Below are positions 14,082 through 21,926 of a DNA stretch of 64,000 nucleotides, piece by piece. Source of the stretch: Amycolatopsis nalaikhensis (lineage in GTDB: Bacteria > Actinomycetota > Actinomycetes > Mycobacteriales > Pseudonocardiaceae); contig NZ_CP127173.1 in the NCBI RefSeq assembly GCF_030264295.1, positions 6,827,501 to 6,891,500 on the forward strand, read 5' to 3'. Position 1 is the stretch's first letter; each line of letters begins with the position of its first letter. A program made the translations under genes and the position numbers. A model generated the notes under the pieces. That model was not told where the DNA came from and made no database searches. It was given only the letters and a program-made list of their open reading frames with translations.

Positions 14082-17000
14082 GCAGTTCCGCCTGCTTCTC
14101 GCGGTAGCGGGCGACGTTCGCCAGCTTGACGTCCTCGTAGCCGCGCACGAGATCGGGCAGCTCGGCCAGCGCGAGGACCCGGGCGCGGTCGACGTCGGCC
14201 GCGGTGAAGGCGGTGAGCACCGTGCCGCGGTAGTCGTCGATCAGCTCGCGCTCGACGCGGCGCACCTCGGCGCGGCCGAACGGGTCGAGCCGGGTGCCGC
14301 GCAGCCGCCGCAGGGCGTGCAGGACGCGGAACGCGGGCCGGAACCACGGGCCGAGGCTGATCTTGCGCTTCATCCCGAGCGCGCGCAGCACCGGCGGGTG
14401 CAGGCGGTAGGCGTACTTCGTGCCCGCGCCGAACTGGTCCTCGAGTCCCGCGGTGAACGCCGGGTCGAGCGACAGCCGGGCCACCTCGTACTCGTCCTTG
14501 TAGGCCATCAGCTTGTACAGGTGCTTCGCGACGGCTTCGGTGACCTCGGTCGGCCCGTCTTCCAGGACCCGCACCTGCTCGACGAACTCGGCGTACTTCC
14601 GCGCGTACCGCTCGTCCTGGTAGGCGACGAGGTCCGGGATCCGGACGTCGAGCAGCCGCGCCAGCTCGGACCCGGGCTCGGCGTGCACCAACGCCCGCAC
14701 CTTGGGCTGCGCTTCTTTCCCTGATTCAGCTGACGGGGTCGCGAGCGCGTCCGGGTCGGCGACGAGCTGGCGGCCGCGGCGGAAGGCCTGCAGGTTCGCG
14801 GCCACCGCGGTGCCGTTGAGCTCGATCGCGCGCTCGATCGTGTCGGCGGGCAGGCCGATCGCGCCGGTCTGGAAGGCCGCGCCGAGCTGCAGGACGTTCG
14901 CGAACTGGTCGTCGTCGAAGAGCTGCTCGGCGAGACCGCGCGCGTCGAGGGAAACCGTGCGTGCCGCCGCGGCTTCCAGCGGCGCGAGGACGCTGCCGGG
15001 GTCCGGGAAGGACACCGTCGTGTCGACGACCATCCGGCCGGTCGGCACCTCGGTGGTCGACACGACGGCCGTGGTGCGCGCGGGGTCGGTCACGCCGAGG
15101 TTCGCCGCGTCCGCCCCGACCAGCGCGTCACAGGCCAGGTAGAGGTCGCACTCGCCGTCGGCCAGCTTCGGGGCCTGCTCGACCGGCTCCGCCGTCACCT
15201 TCAGATCGGAGACGACGGCACCGCCCTTCTGCGCGAGCCCGGTCTGGTCGAGCGTGCGGACGTGGCGGCCGTCGAGCACCGCGGCGGTGGCGAGGATCTG
15301 CGTCACGGTGACCACACCCGTGCCGCCGATCCCGGTGATCCGCACGGTGAAGTCCTTGGCGGTGGCCGGCGGCGCGGGCACCGCGTCCGCGGCCAGCTCG
15401 CCGAGCTCGCGGCGCTGCTTCTTCCCGGTTGGCACGACGGTGACGAACGACGGGCAGTCCCCGGCCAGGCAGGAGTAGTCGACGTTGCACGAGGACTGGT
15501 GGATCGCGGTCTTGCGGCCGAACTCGGTCGCCACGGGCTGCACGGACAGGCAGTTCGACTTGGTGCCGCAGTCGCCGCAGCCTTCGCAGACGCGCTCGTT
15601 GATGACGACGCGCGTCGCGGGCGCGGTCTGCTTGCCCCGGCGCCGTTTCCGGCGCTTCTCGGCCGCGCACTCCTGCTCGTGGATCAACACCGTGACGCCC
15701 TTGATGGCGGCCAGTTCCTCTTGCGTGCCCAGGAGTTCGGCGCGGTCGCGGACCTCGACCCCGGCGGGGAGCTTGCGACGTCGCAGCCGCGCGGGCGCGT
15801 CGCTGGTGATCACCACCCGCTTCGCGCCTTCGACGAGCAGGAGTTCGGCGACCTTCTCGACCGGAAGCCCGCCGACGGCGTCCTGCCCGCCGGTCATCGC
15901 GACGGCCGAGTTGTAGAGCAGCTTGTAGGTGATGTTGACCCCGGCGGCGACGGCCGCTCGCACGGCGAGGCTGCCGGAGTGGGTGAAGGTGCCGTCACCG
16001 ATGTTCTGCACGAAGTGCTCGGCCTCGACGAACGGGGCCATGCCGATCCACTGGGTGCCCTCGCCGCCCATCTGCGTCACACCGAGGACGGTGCCGACCT
16101 GGTCGGGCTCCATGAACAGGGCCATGGTGTGGCAGCCGATGCCGCCGCCGACGAGCGTGCCTTCCGGGACCTTCGTCGACGAGTTGTGCGGGCAGCCGGA
16201 GCAGAAGTACGGCGTCCGCGCGAGCAGCGGAACGGAGATCCGCTCGCGGCGACGGCGTTCCCGGTAGGCGTCGACGGACGGGATGCCGCGCGGCAGGACC
16301 TTCGCCAGGCCGGTGGCGATGCCGTCCGGGTCCAGCTCGCCGAGCTCGGTGAACAGCGTGCGGCCGTCGCGGTCCTTCTTGCCGGTGATCGCGGGCGCGC
16401 CGGAAACGCCGTAGAGGACCTCTTTGAGGGCGGTCTCGACGAAGGCGCGCTTCTCCTCGACGACCACGATCTCGTCGAGGCCGTCGGCGAACTCGCGGAC
16501 GATGCCGGGTTCGAGGGGGTGAATGGCGCCGAGCTTGAGGACGCGGATGCCGTACTTCTGGAGGTTTTCCGCGTCGAGACCGAGCGAGCGCAGGGCTTGC
16601 TGGAGGTCCAGGTAGGACTTCCCGGCGGAGACGATGCCGATCCGGTCGGCGGGGCCGCGCGCGGTGATCCGGTTGACGTCGCTTGCGCGCAGGTACTCCG
16701 TCACGAGGGGGAGCCGGACGGTGAAGAGGCTGCGTTCCAGCGCGGCGAGGCTGGTGCCGAGCAGGCGTGAGGTCGGCTGGTGCCGGTACCCCTTCTCGAG
16801 TTCCGGCGCGTTCCACTGTGGACTGACGACGGCGGTGCCCGAGGCGTCGGCGACGTTGGCGACGATCTTCAGCGACGTCCACAACCCGCTGGCGCGCGAG
16901 AGTTCGACGGCGTGCATGCCGAGGTCGAGGACGTCCTGCGGGTCGGCGGGGAAGAGGATGGGGACGGCGAGGTCGGCGAGCGCGAGCTCGGACGCGCAGG

Positions 17001-17454
17001 GGACGGTGGAGGACTTGGCGTTCGGGTCGTCACCGACGAGGGCGACGGCCCCGCCGCGCGGGTCGGTACCGGCGAGGTTGGCGTGCCTGATCGCGTCGGT
17101 GGCGCGGTCGAGCCCGGGTGCCTTTCCGTACCAGAATCCGGTGACGCCCCGCCGCCCACCGGCACCGGCGACGAGCTGGCTGCCCATGACGGAGGTGGCG
17201 GCGAGTTCCTCGTTGAGCCCGGGCCGGTGGACGACGTCGTGCTTCTCGAGCAGGGTGGCGCGGCGCCCGAGTTCGAGGTCGTACCCGGCGAGCGGCGAGC
17301 CTTCGTAGCCGGAGACGAAGACGGCGGGGTCGCCACCGCGGGCCCGGTCGTGGCGGACGCGGTCGAACAGCAGCCGGACCAGGGCTTGCACCCCGGTGAG
17401 GTGCACGGTGCCGGCTTCCCGCAGGTAGCGGTCCTCGAGCGTGAACGTCTCCAC
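14062..17454 (-). CDS. Fused indolepyruvate:ferredoxin oxidoreductase
   Basis: A 1130-residue fusion of the alpha and gamma subunits of 2-oxoacid:ferredoxin oxidoreductase, converting arylpyruvates (indolepyruvate, phenylpyruvate) and CoA to arylacetyl-CoA plus CO2 with ferredoxin as electron acceptor. The TPP site is seen as GCHTMALF and NIGDGTF (486-490); CEGCGDCGTKSNC (623-635) and further cysteines near 656-667 bind FeS clusters; the gamma domain starts at about 704 with ITGIGGTGVVTVTQ; a C-terminal DUF6537-like region follows. The GTG at 17454 has GGGAG 8 nt upstream. It is divergent from an Lrp/AsnC regulator with paired operator half-sites, suggesting control by aromatic amino acids. 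Confidence 0.9.
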   Translation of the reverse strand: METFTLEDRYLREAGTVHLTGVQALVRLLFDRVRHDRARGGDPAVFVSGYEGSPLAGYDLELGRRATLLEKHDVVHRPGLNEELAATSVMGSQLVAGAGGRRGVTGFWYGKAPGLDRATDAIRHANLAGTDPRGGAVALVGDDPNAKSSTVPCASELALADLAVPILFPADPQDVLDLGMHAVELSRASGLWTSLKIVANVADASGTAVVSPQWNAPELEKGYRHQPTSRLLGTSLAALERSLFTVRLPLVTEYLRASDVNRITARGPADRIGIVSAGKSYLDLQQALRSLGLDAENLQKYGIRVLKLGAIHPLEPGIVREFADGLDEIVVVEEKRAFVETALKEVLYGVSGAPAITGKKDRDGRTLFTELGELDPDGIATGLAKVLPRGIPSVDAYRERRRRERISVPLLARTPYFCSGCPHNSSTKVPEGTLVGGGIGCHTMALFMEPDQVGTVLGVTQMGGEGTQWIGMAPFVEAEHFVQNIGDGTFTHSGSLAVRAAVAAGVNITYKLLYNSAVAMTGGQDAVGGLPVEKVAELLLVEGAKRVVITSDAPARLRRRKLPAGVEVRDRAELLGTQEELAAIKGVTVLIHEQECAAEKRRKRRRGKQTAPATRVVINERVCEGCGDCGTKSNCLSVQPVATEFGRKTAIHQSSCNVDYSCLAGDCPSFVTVVPTGKKQRRELGELAADAVPAPPATAKDFTVRITGIGGTGVVTVTQILATAAVLDGRHVRTLDQTGLAQKGGAVVSDLKVTAEPVEQAPKLADGECDLYLACDALVGADAANLGVTDPARTTAVVSTTEVPTGRMVVDTTVSFPDPGSVLAPLEAAAARTVSLDARGLAEQLFDDDQFANVLQLGAAFQTGAIGLPADTIERAIELNGTAVAANLQAFRRGRQLVADPDALATPSAESGKEAQPKVRALVHAEPGSELARLLDVRIPDLVAYQDERYARKYAEFVEQVRVLEDGPTEVTEAVAKHLYKLMAYKDEYEVARLSLDPAFTAGLEDQFGAGTKYAYRLHPPVLRALGMKRKISLGPWFRPAFRVLHALRRLRGTRLDPFGRAEVRRVERELIDDYRGTVLTAFTAADVDRARVLALAELPDLVRGYEDVKLANVARYREKQAELLTLVNS

Positions 17455-17531
17455 GGCGCGGGCTCCCTTCGCGTCGATGTGCTTCCGGGCACAGTGCGAC
17501 GCGGACCACAGCCGCGCAACAGGCCTGGGCG

Positions 17532-17604
17532 ATTTTAGGTATCGGACGCAAACTTCGGTGGACTTTCGTGTCGGTTGGCTCGGAATTTTGCGTCCGGCTA
17601 CGCT
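17532..17604. promoter_or_regulatory. Divergent promoters with Lrp-type operator half-sites
   Basis: CGGACGCAAA (17543-17552) and TTTGCGTCCG (17587-17596) are a perfect 10-bp inverted repeat with 44-bp centre spacing, about four helical turns. For the Lrp gene, TTGGCT (17575-17580) and TACGCT (17599-17604) are 18 bp apart and the right half-site sits between them; on the other strand TAAAAT (17537-17532) lies next to the left half-site. Both promoters would be covered by one Lrp-type oligomer. Confidence 0.7.
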
Positions 17605-17611
17605 CTCACGC

Positions 17612-18058
17612 ATGACAGAGGAGCTGCTGGACGCGACGGACCACGAGATACTGGGGCTGCTGCGCGAGGACGCGCGCCGGACGTTGTCGGACATCGCGAG
17701 CCGGGTAACCCTCTCGACGGCGGCGGTCAAGCGTCGCATCGACCGGTTGCGCGAGACCGGGGTGATCACGGGGTTCACGGTCCAGGTCGACCACGCCAAG
17801 CTGGGGTGGGGGATCGAGGCGTTCACGGAGCTGAGGTTCGTGGGTAACACGAAGGTGGCGGAGATCCTGCGGACGACAACGCGGATGCCGGAGGCCCAGG
17901 CGGTGTTCACGATCGCGGGCGACCCGGACGCGCTGGTGTGGTTGCGGGTGCGGGACATGGCTCATCTGCAGAAGACGATCGACGAGATCCGGCGGCACCA
18001 TCAGGTCACCGGGACGAAGACGTTGATCGCCCTGGAATCGTGGTCGAGAGGGAGTTGA
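17612..18058 (+). CDS. Lrp/AsnC-family transcriptional regulator
   Basis: A 148-residue feast/famine regulator: N-terminal HTH (LSDIASRVTLSTAAVKRRID, about 24-43) and C-terminal RAM ligand-binding domain (about 65-148). The ATG at 17612 lies exactly 7 nt after TACGCT, indicating a leaderless transcript. It is divergent from the indolepyruvate oxidoreductase gene and probably regulates it and itself through the inverted repeat at 17543-17596. Two bases downstream begins the IS-interrupted GNAT gene, which would have been co-transcribed with it. Confidence 0.88.
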   Translation: MTEELLDATDHEILGLLREDARRTLSDIASRVTLSTAAVKRRIDRLRETGVITGFTVQVDHAKLGWGIEAFTELRFVGNTKVAEILRTTTRMPEAQAVFTIAGDPDALVWLRVRDMAHLQKTIDEIRRHHQVTGTKTLIALESWSRGS

Positions 18059-18403
18059 CGGTGCTCGTCACGCTGGCTGAGCGGCCGGACCTGGCCGAGG
18101 CTGTCTACGGAATCCCTTATCCGGCGGGTTCTCCGCGGTTCATGGAAGGGAGCCTGGCGAGCCTGCTGGTGCGCGGACGCCGGGTGGCGCGTCGGTGGCC
18201 TCATCTCGTGGTCGCTTTGCTGGACGGGGAAGTGCCCGTTGCGCGTGGGGTGATGGTTCCTTTTCGTGGTCGTTCGCCTTTTCCCGCTCGGGGTTGGGAT
18301 GAGGTGGCCGTCTGGGCTGCTGAGGACGCACTCGACGGTGTTGCTCCTGATACTGCCTGTGGGGTCTGCCCAGGGTTCGGTTGACACCGGAGCTGACTAC
18401 TTC

Positions 18404-19228
18404 TCAGGCCGCTGCTGCGGTCGTGTAGATGGTCTCAAACTCGACCGGGGTGAGCTTGCCCAGGGCGCGTTGGCGGCGTTTGCGGTGGTACTTCGTCTCG
18501 ATCCAGGACACGATCGCCAACCGGAGTTCTTCCCGGGTCCGCCATCGCCGGGTATCGAGAACGTTCTTTTGCAGCAACGAGAAGAATGATTCCATCGCGG
18601 CGTTGTCACCACAGGCCCCGACCCGCCCCATCGACCCGGTCAGCCTGTGGCTGCGCAGCAGACGCCGGTAGGCTGCCGACCGGAATTGGGCGCCGCGGTC
18701 GGAGTGGACGACGGTTCCGGCCGGGTCACGCAGGGCGATCGCGTTGCGCAGCGCGCTGACGGCGAGTGAGGCCCGCATGTGCGAGTCGATGGAGTATCCG
18801 ACGATCTTGTTGGAGTAGCAGTCTTTGACCGCACACAAATACAGCTTGCCCTCACCGGTGGAATGTTCGGTGATGTCGGTGAGCCACTTGGTATTCGGTG
18901 CGGTGGCGGTGAAGTCCCGGCGGACCAGGTCGTCGTGCACCGGTGGCCCCGCCTTGTGGGAACGGCCTTTCTTCTTGGCGTGCGAAGAGAAGATCTGCTG
19001 CATGGAGCAAATCCGCCACACCCGGTTCTCCGAGGCGGTGAAGCCCCGGCGGGCGAGTTCGTCGGCGATGAACCGGTACCCGTCGGCCGGATCGTCGGCG
19101 TGGATCTCGAGCGCGGCGTTGATCAGGTGCGCGTCGTCGTAGTCCCGCTGCGAGACCGGCGCTGCACACCATTGGTAGTAGGCCTGCCGGGAGATGCCCA
19201 GCACCCTGCACGTCACCGCGACCGACAC
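18404..19228 (-). CDS. IS3-family transposase OrfB (DDE integrase)
   Basis: A 274-residue catalytic part counted from GTG 19228. The retroviral-type DDE triad is D118 (WLTDITEH), D177 (VHSDRGAQF) and E213 (NAAMESFFSLLQK), with 35 residues between the second D and E as in the DD35E class, and K220 seven residues later. The reading frame stays open upstream to the orfA end, so the natural product is probably an OrfAB fusion made by -1 frameshifting at 19279-19285. It starts with the HTH_21-like segment before the integrase core. Confidence 0.93.
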   Translation of the reverse strand: MSVAVTCRVLGISRQAYYQWCAAPVSQRDYDDAHLINAALEIHADDPADGYRFIADELARRGFTASENRVWRICSMQQIFSSHAKKKGRSHKAGPPVHDDLVRRDFTATAPNTKWLTDITEHSTGEGKLYLCAVKDCYSNKIVGYSIDSHMRASLAVSALRNAIALRDPAGTVVHSDRGAQFRSAAYRRLLRSHRLTGSMGRVGACGDNAAMESFFSLLQKNVLDTRRWRTREELRLAIVSWIETKYHRKRRQRALGKLTPVEFETIYTTAAAA

Positions 19229-19275
19229 CCTGATCGGGGCGCCGGCCGCGGCCAGTTCACGGACGAGCGGGAAGA

Positions 19276-19563
19276 CTATTTTCCCGGCAGATTGCCTTGG
19301 GCCAGGTAGGCCGCCGCTTTGCGCAGGACCTCGTTCTCCTGCTCCAGCAGGCGGTTGCGTTTGCGCAGTTCCCGTAGCTCGGTGGACTCATCGCGAGTCA
19401 CGCCGGGCCGGGTGCCGTCCTCGACGTCGGCGGCGCGCAGCCAGTTGGCCAGGCACGACTCGGAGATTCCGAAGTCCTTCGCGACCTGCTTCAACGGGGC
19501 TTCGCCGCGGCGGGCGACGGCGATCACGTCGTCGCGGAACTCGCGGGGGTAGGGCTTGGGCAC
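19276..19563 (-). CDS. IS3-family OrfA (HTH DNA-binding protein)
   Basis: A 95-residue protein with a homeodomain-like HTH (FRDDVIAVARRGEAPLKQVA, then FGISESCLANWL) and a C-terminal leucine-zipper helix (LRELRKRNRLLEQENEVLRK) that mediates transposase oligomerisation. The start is ATG 19563. Stop TAG at 19276-19278 directly follows the slippery heptamer GGGAAAA. It binds the terminal repeats as part of the OrfAB transposase. Confidence 0.92.
   Translation of the reverse strand: MPKPYPREFRDDVIAVARRGEAPLKQVAKDFGISESCLANWLRAADVEDGTRPGVTRDESTELRELRKRNRLLEQENEVLRKAAAYLAQGNLPGK
19279..19285 (-). promoter_or_regulatory. -1 ribosomal frameshift site between orfA and orfB
   Basis: On the minus strand the orfA codons end CCG GGA AAA TAG; G GGA AAA fits the X XXY YYZ slippery pattern. 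A -1 slip joins orfA to the open orfB frame (IVFPLVRELA...). Confidence 0.7.
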
Positions 19564-20066
19564 GGTGACATCCTTCCAGGCGAGGCCGGAGCCTCACAGG
19601 TGAGGTGTTAACCGAACCCTGGGCAGACCCGTGCTCTGGAAATAGCGGTGCATCCTTCTTGTCAGGGGCTGGGGCATTCTCGTACTGTTCTGGAGGGGAT
19701 GCGTTCGGCTGTTGCCGCTGCTGGGTTGTCTTCTCTTGTCATTCCTGTTCGGCCTCCTGACAAGGCTTCTGTTCCTTTGGAGTCGATGGACGACTACGTC
19801 GCTCGGGTGCGGGCCGATGGGCTGCCTGCTGATCGGTGGCTGCGGACGCATGTTCGTGCTGGGGGGCGGATTGTGGGTGTTGCTCTTTGCTCGGCTACCG
19901 TTCAGGCGCCGCTCGATGATTGGCGGCGGTGGACTGGATTGGCTTTTGATCGTGATGGGTTTGTTGTTGTGCCTGGGGCCTTGGTGCCGGTATTTGTTTC
20001 TTTGGCTCATGGTTTTGGGGTTTACGTTGAGCCTAATGTTTGGATTTCCCATCACCTGATTGTGTG

Positions 20067-20097
20067 ATGAACAGGCGTTCGATGTTCGGGGTAGTGT
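20067..20097 (+). promoter_or_regulatory. LexA-like box and leaderless promoter
   Basis: ATGAACAGGCGTTCGA (20067-20082) matches 10 of 12 fixed bases of the actinobacterial SOS box TCGAAC-N4-GTTCGA, with a perfect GAAC/GTTC core. TAGTGT (20092-20097) is a -10 located 7 nt before the ATG at 20105. The box covers the -35 position, as expected for repression. Confidence 0.6.
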
Positions 20098-20104
20098 TGG
20101 CTGC

Positions 20105-21334
20105 ATGGACGAGATGGCGATGCGGCGGGCAGGTGCGGTGGCGTTGGCCGACCGTGTCGGTGAGCTGCTCGCCACCATCCGTGCCGCTGATGCCGAACTC
20201 GGTGCGCTGCTGGTGGAAATCGAATCCCGTGGGGTGATGGACCTGTTCGGCTACCGCTCGGTGGCCCGCCTCTACGAGCACCTCGCCGACGTCCCGAAGG
20301 CTGCCGCCGAACGTGTGGTGAAACGGGCCCGGGCGTTGAATCCGGGCCGCAACCTCGACGGCACCCCTCTTGCCCCGGTGGCTGCTGCCACCGGCCGCAC
20401 CGCCACCCGCGGCACCCTGAGTGCCCCGATGATCGATGTGATCGTCGAGACCCTGCAGCAGATCCCGGCCGAGCATCGCGAGGGTGCCGAACAGCACCTG
20501 CTCGGCCTGGCCGAGGACGCCGGGCACAAGCAGGTCGCGGCTCTGGGCGCCCGGATCGTCGCGCATCTCGACCCCGACGGCCCGGCGCCCGAGGACACCG
20601 AACCCGCCACCCCGACCCGGGAGTTGTTCCTGCGCCGCAAGAGAACCAGGATCTGGGAGCTGTCCGGCCGGTTCGACGACGAAACCGGCACCCGCGCCAG
20701 CGCGCTGCTGGACACCCTCGCCGAACGCCGTCACAGCGACGACGGCCCCGACGTGCGTTCCCCGCAGCAGCGTTATGGGGATGCGTTCTCCGACGCGATC
20801 GATATGGCCCTGAACTCCCCGGCGCTGCCGATGCAGGCCGGTGAACGCGCGCACGTGATGGTCGCGGTGTCCCTCAACGACCTCAAGACGGGTCTCGGCA
20901 CCGCCACCCTGGGCGACACCGGCACGATGAGCGCGGCTGAGGCCCGGGTGCATGCCTGCGACAGCATGATCATCCCGGCGGTGCTGGGCGAGAAAAGCGA
21001 ACCCCTCGATCTTGGCCGCCTCCGCCGCCTGATCTCGGCTGGGCTTCGCCGCGCCCTCTATCTGCGGGATCGGGGCTGCGCGTTTCCGGGCTGTCACCGT
21101 CCACCGCGGCACTGCCAGGGTCACCACATCCGGCATTGGGCCGACGGCGGCCCCACCAACCTGGGCAACATGGTCCTGCTGTGCGGGTGCCATCATCGAC
21201 TGCTGCACCGATCCGGCTGGCACGTCCGCATCGCCGCCGACGGCCTCCCCGAATTCCTCCCACCGGTCTACCTGGACAAACGCCGAAAACCCCGACGCAA
21301 CAACATCCACGAACCCCTACCGTTCGCAGCCTGA
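20105..21334 (+). CDS. DUF222 / HNH endonuclease-motif protein (13E12 repeat family)
   Basis: A 409-residue protein with an N-terminal helical DUF222 region (about 1-300) and a C-terminal HNH nuclease motif (about 325-375: RGCAFPGCHRPPRHCQGHH, then HWADGGPTNLGNMVLLC and CHHRLLH) with zinc-binding cysteines and catalytic histidines. This family is widespread and multi-copy in actinobacteria and is often found near mobile DNA. The ATG at 20105 sits 7 nt after a -10 hexamer, and a LexA-like box covers the -35 region, so DNA-damage induction is likely. Whether it is an active nuclease is unknown. Confidence 0.88.
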   Translation: MDEMAMRRAGAVALADRVGELLATIRAADAELGALLVEIESRGVMDLFGYRSVARLYEHLADVPKAAAERVVKRARALNPGRNLDGTPLAPVAAATGRTATRGTLSAPMIDVIVETLQQIPAEHREGAEQHLLGLAEDAGHKQVAALGARIVAHLDPDGPAPEDTEPATPTRELFLRRKRTRIWELSGRFDDETGTRASALLDTLAERRHSDDGPDVRSPQQRYGDAFSDAIDMALNSPALPMQAGERAHVMVAVSLNDLKTGLGTATLGDTGTMSAAEARVHACDSMIIPAVLGEKSEPLDLGRLRRLISAGLRRALYLRDRGCAFPGCHRPPRHCQGHHIRHWADGGPTNLGNMVLLCGCHHRLLHRSGWHVRIAADGLPEFLPPVYLDKRRKPRRNNIHEPLPFAA

Positions 21335-21351
21335 CAACCGAACAACGGGAA

Positions 21352-21378
21352 AGGCCCGCAGCCACCGGCTACGGGCCT
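21352..21378 (+). terminator. Hairpin terminator after DUF222/HNH gene
   Basis: AGGCCCGCAGCC (21352-21363) pairs with GGCTACGGGCCT (21367-21378) with a single mismatch and a 3-nt loop, 17 bp after the stop codon. Confidence 0.7.
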
Positions 21379-21926
21379 ACACCCACGCCCAAGCAAACCG
21401 CCGCAACCGCCCGACCGCCGCCGCCCGCCCGGATCACCCCGGCAAGCCGCAGAACGCCAGTCTCAACCGCGACCGAACCGGCCACCGCCACAGCCGCGCG
21501 GCCGCCACTCCCGCACTCGCGCCCGCCCTACCTGCGCACGTCGCCGGTTCTGCGGCCGTGCCCCGCGCTGGCCGTCGCTCTTGCAACCGCGCCCCGCCCT
21601 ACCTGCGGGTGCCGCTGGTTCAATGCCCGCGGCTCGCTTTGCCCGTGGGCACCGCTGGTTCGCGCTCGCGTCGCGTTCTGGCCGTGCGGGTCGCTGGTCC
21701 GCACTCGCGGCTCGCTCTGCCTGCGGGTGCCGCTGGTTCCGTACCCGCGCCCGCCGCCACTCCTGCAACGCGCCTCGCCCTATCCGCTCCCGCGGCGACC
21801 CCTGCACCTCTGGGCTGTACTTCCGCGAGCCGCCGCATCCAGCCGCCAATCCTGCACCGCGCGCCCTCCTCCCGCCCACGCCTGCAGCCACGCTCGCACC
21901 CGCTGCTCGTAGGACCTCGCGAACAG
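21379..21926. repeat. Non-coding GC-rich stretch with degenerate 39/40-bp tandem repeats
   Basis: No convincing gene. Within about 21601-21759 a unit of 39-40 bp recurs four times, marked by GCTGGTTC/GCTGGTCC at 21614, 21654, 21693 and 21732. Open frames on both strands here are low-complexity Ala/Arg/Pro/Gly with 13-residue periodicity and look like translated repeats. It separates the HNH gene from the convergent TPP enzyme gene. Confidence 0.6.

Larger units (their letters stand above)
18362..19630 (-). mobile_element. IS3-family insertion sequence, copy 1
   Basis: A 1269-bp element with terminal inverted repeats beginning GGGTCTGCCCAGGGTTCGG; the first 21 bases match perfectly at both ends and the match continues through position 27 with one difference. 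It is flanked by the 3-bp direct duplication GTG (18359-18361 and 19631-19633), as expected for the IS3 family. It encodes orfA and orfB on the minus strand, overlapping by a -1 frameshift. A copy of the same length with identical predicted proteins is at 61440-62708 in the same orientation. Confidence 0.93.
18061..20067 (+). pseudogene. GNAT acetyltransferase gene split by IS3-family insertion
   Basis: The 5' part (18061-18361) starts with GTG 2 bp after the lrp stop and has GGGAG upstream. The 3' part resumes at 19634. Removing 18362-19633 (the element plus one GTG duplication) joins the codons without a frame change and gives a 244-residue protein; the junction reads DTACALEIAVHPSCQGLGHS, with VHPSCQGLG matching the acetyl-CoA loop (Q/RxxGxG/A type) of GNAT proteins. 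The gene is richer in T-ending codons than its neighbours, most clearly after 19640, so it may be of different origin. Function is presumably lost; the 3' part alone could only start at internal codons. Confidence 0.85.

Noticed and set aside
19648..20067. Independent 139-residue gene
   Set aside because: It is the 3' half of the GNAT gene interrupted by the IS; the frame continues exactly from the 5' half after removal of the element.
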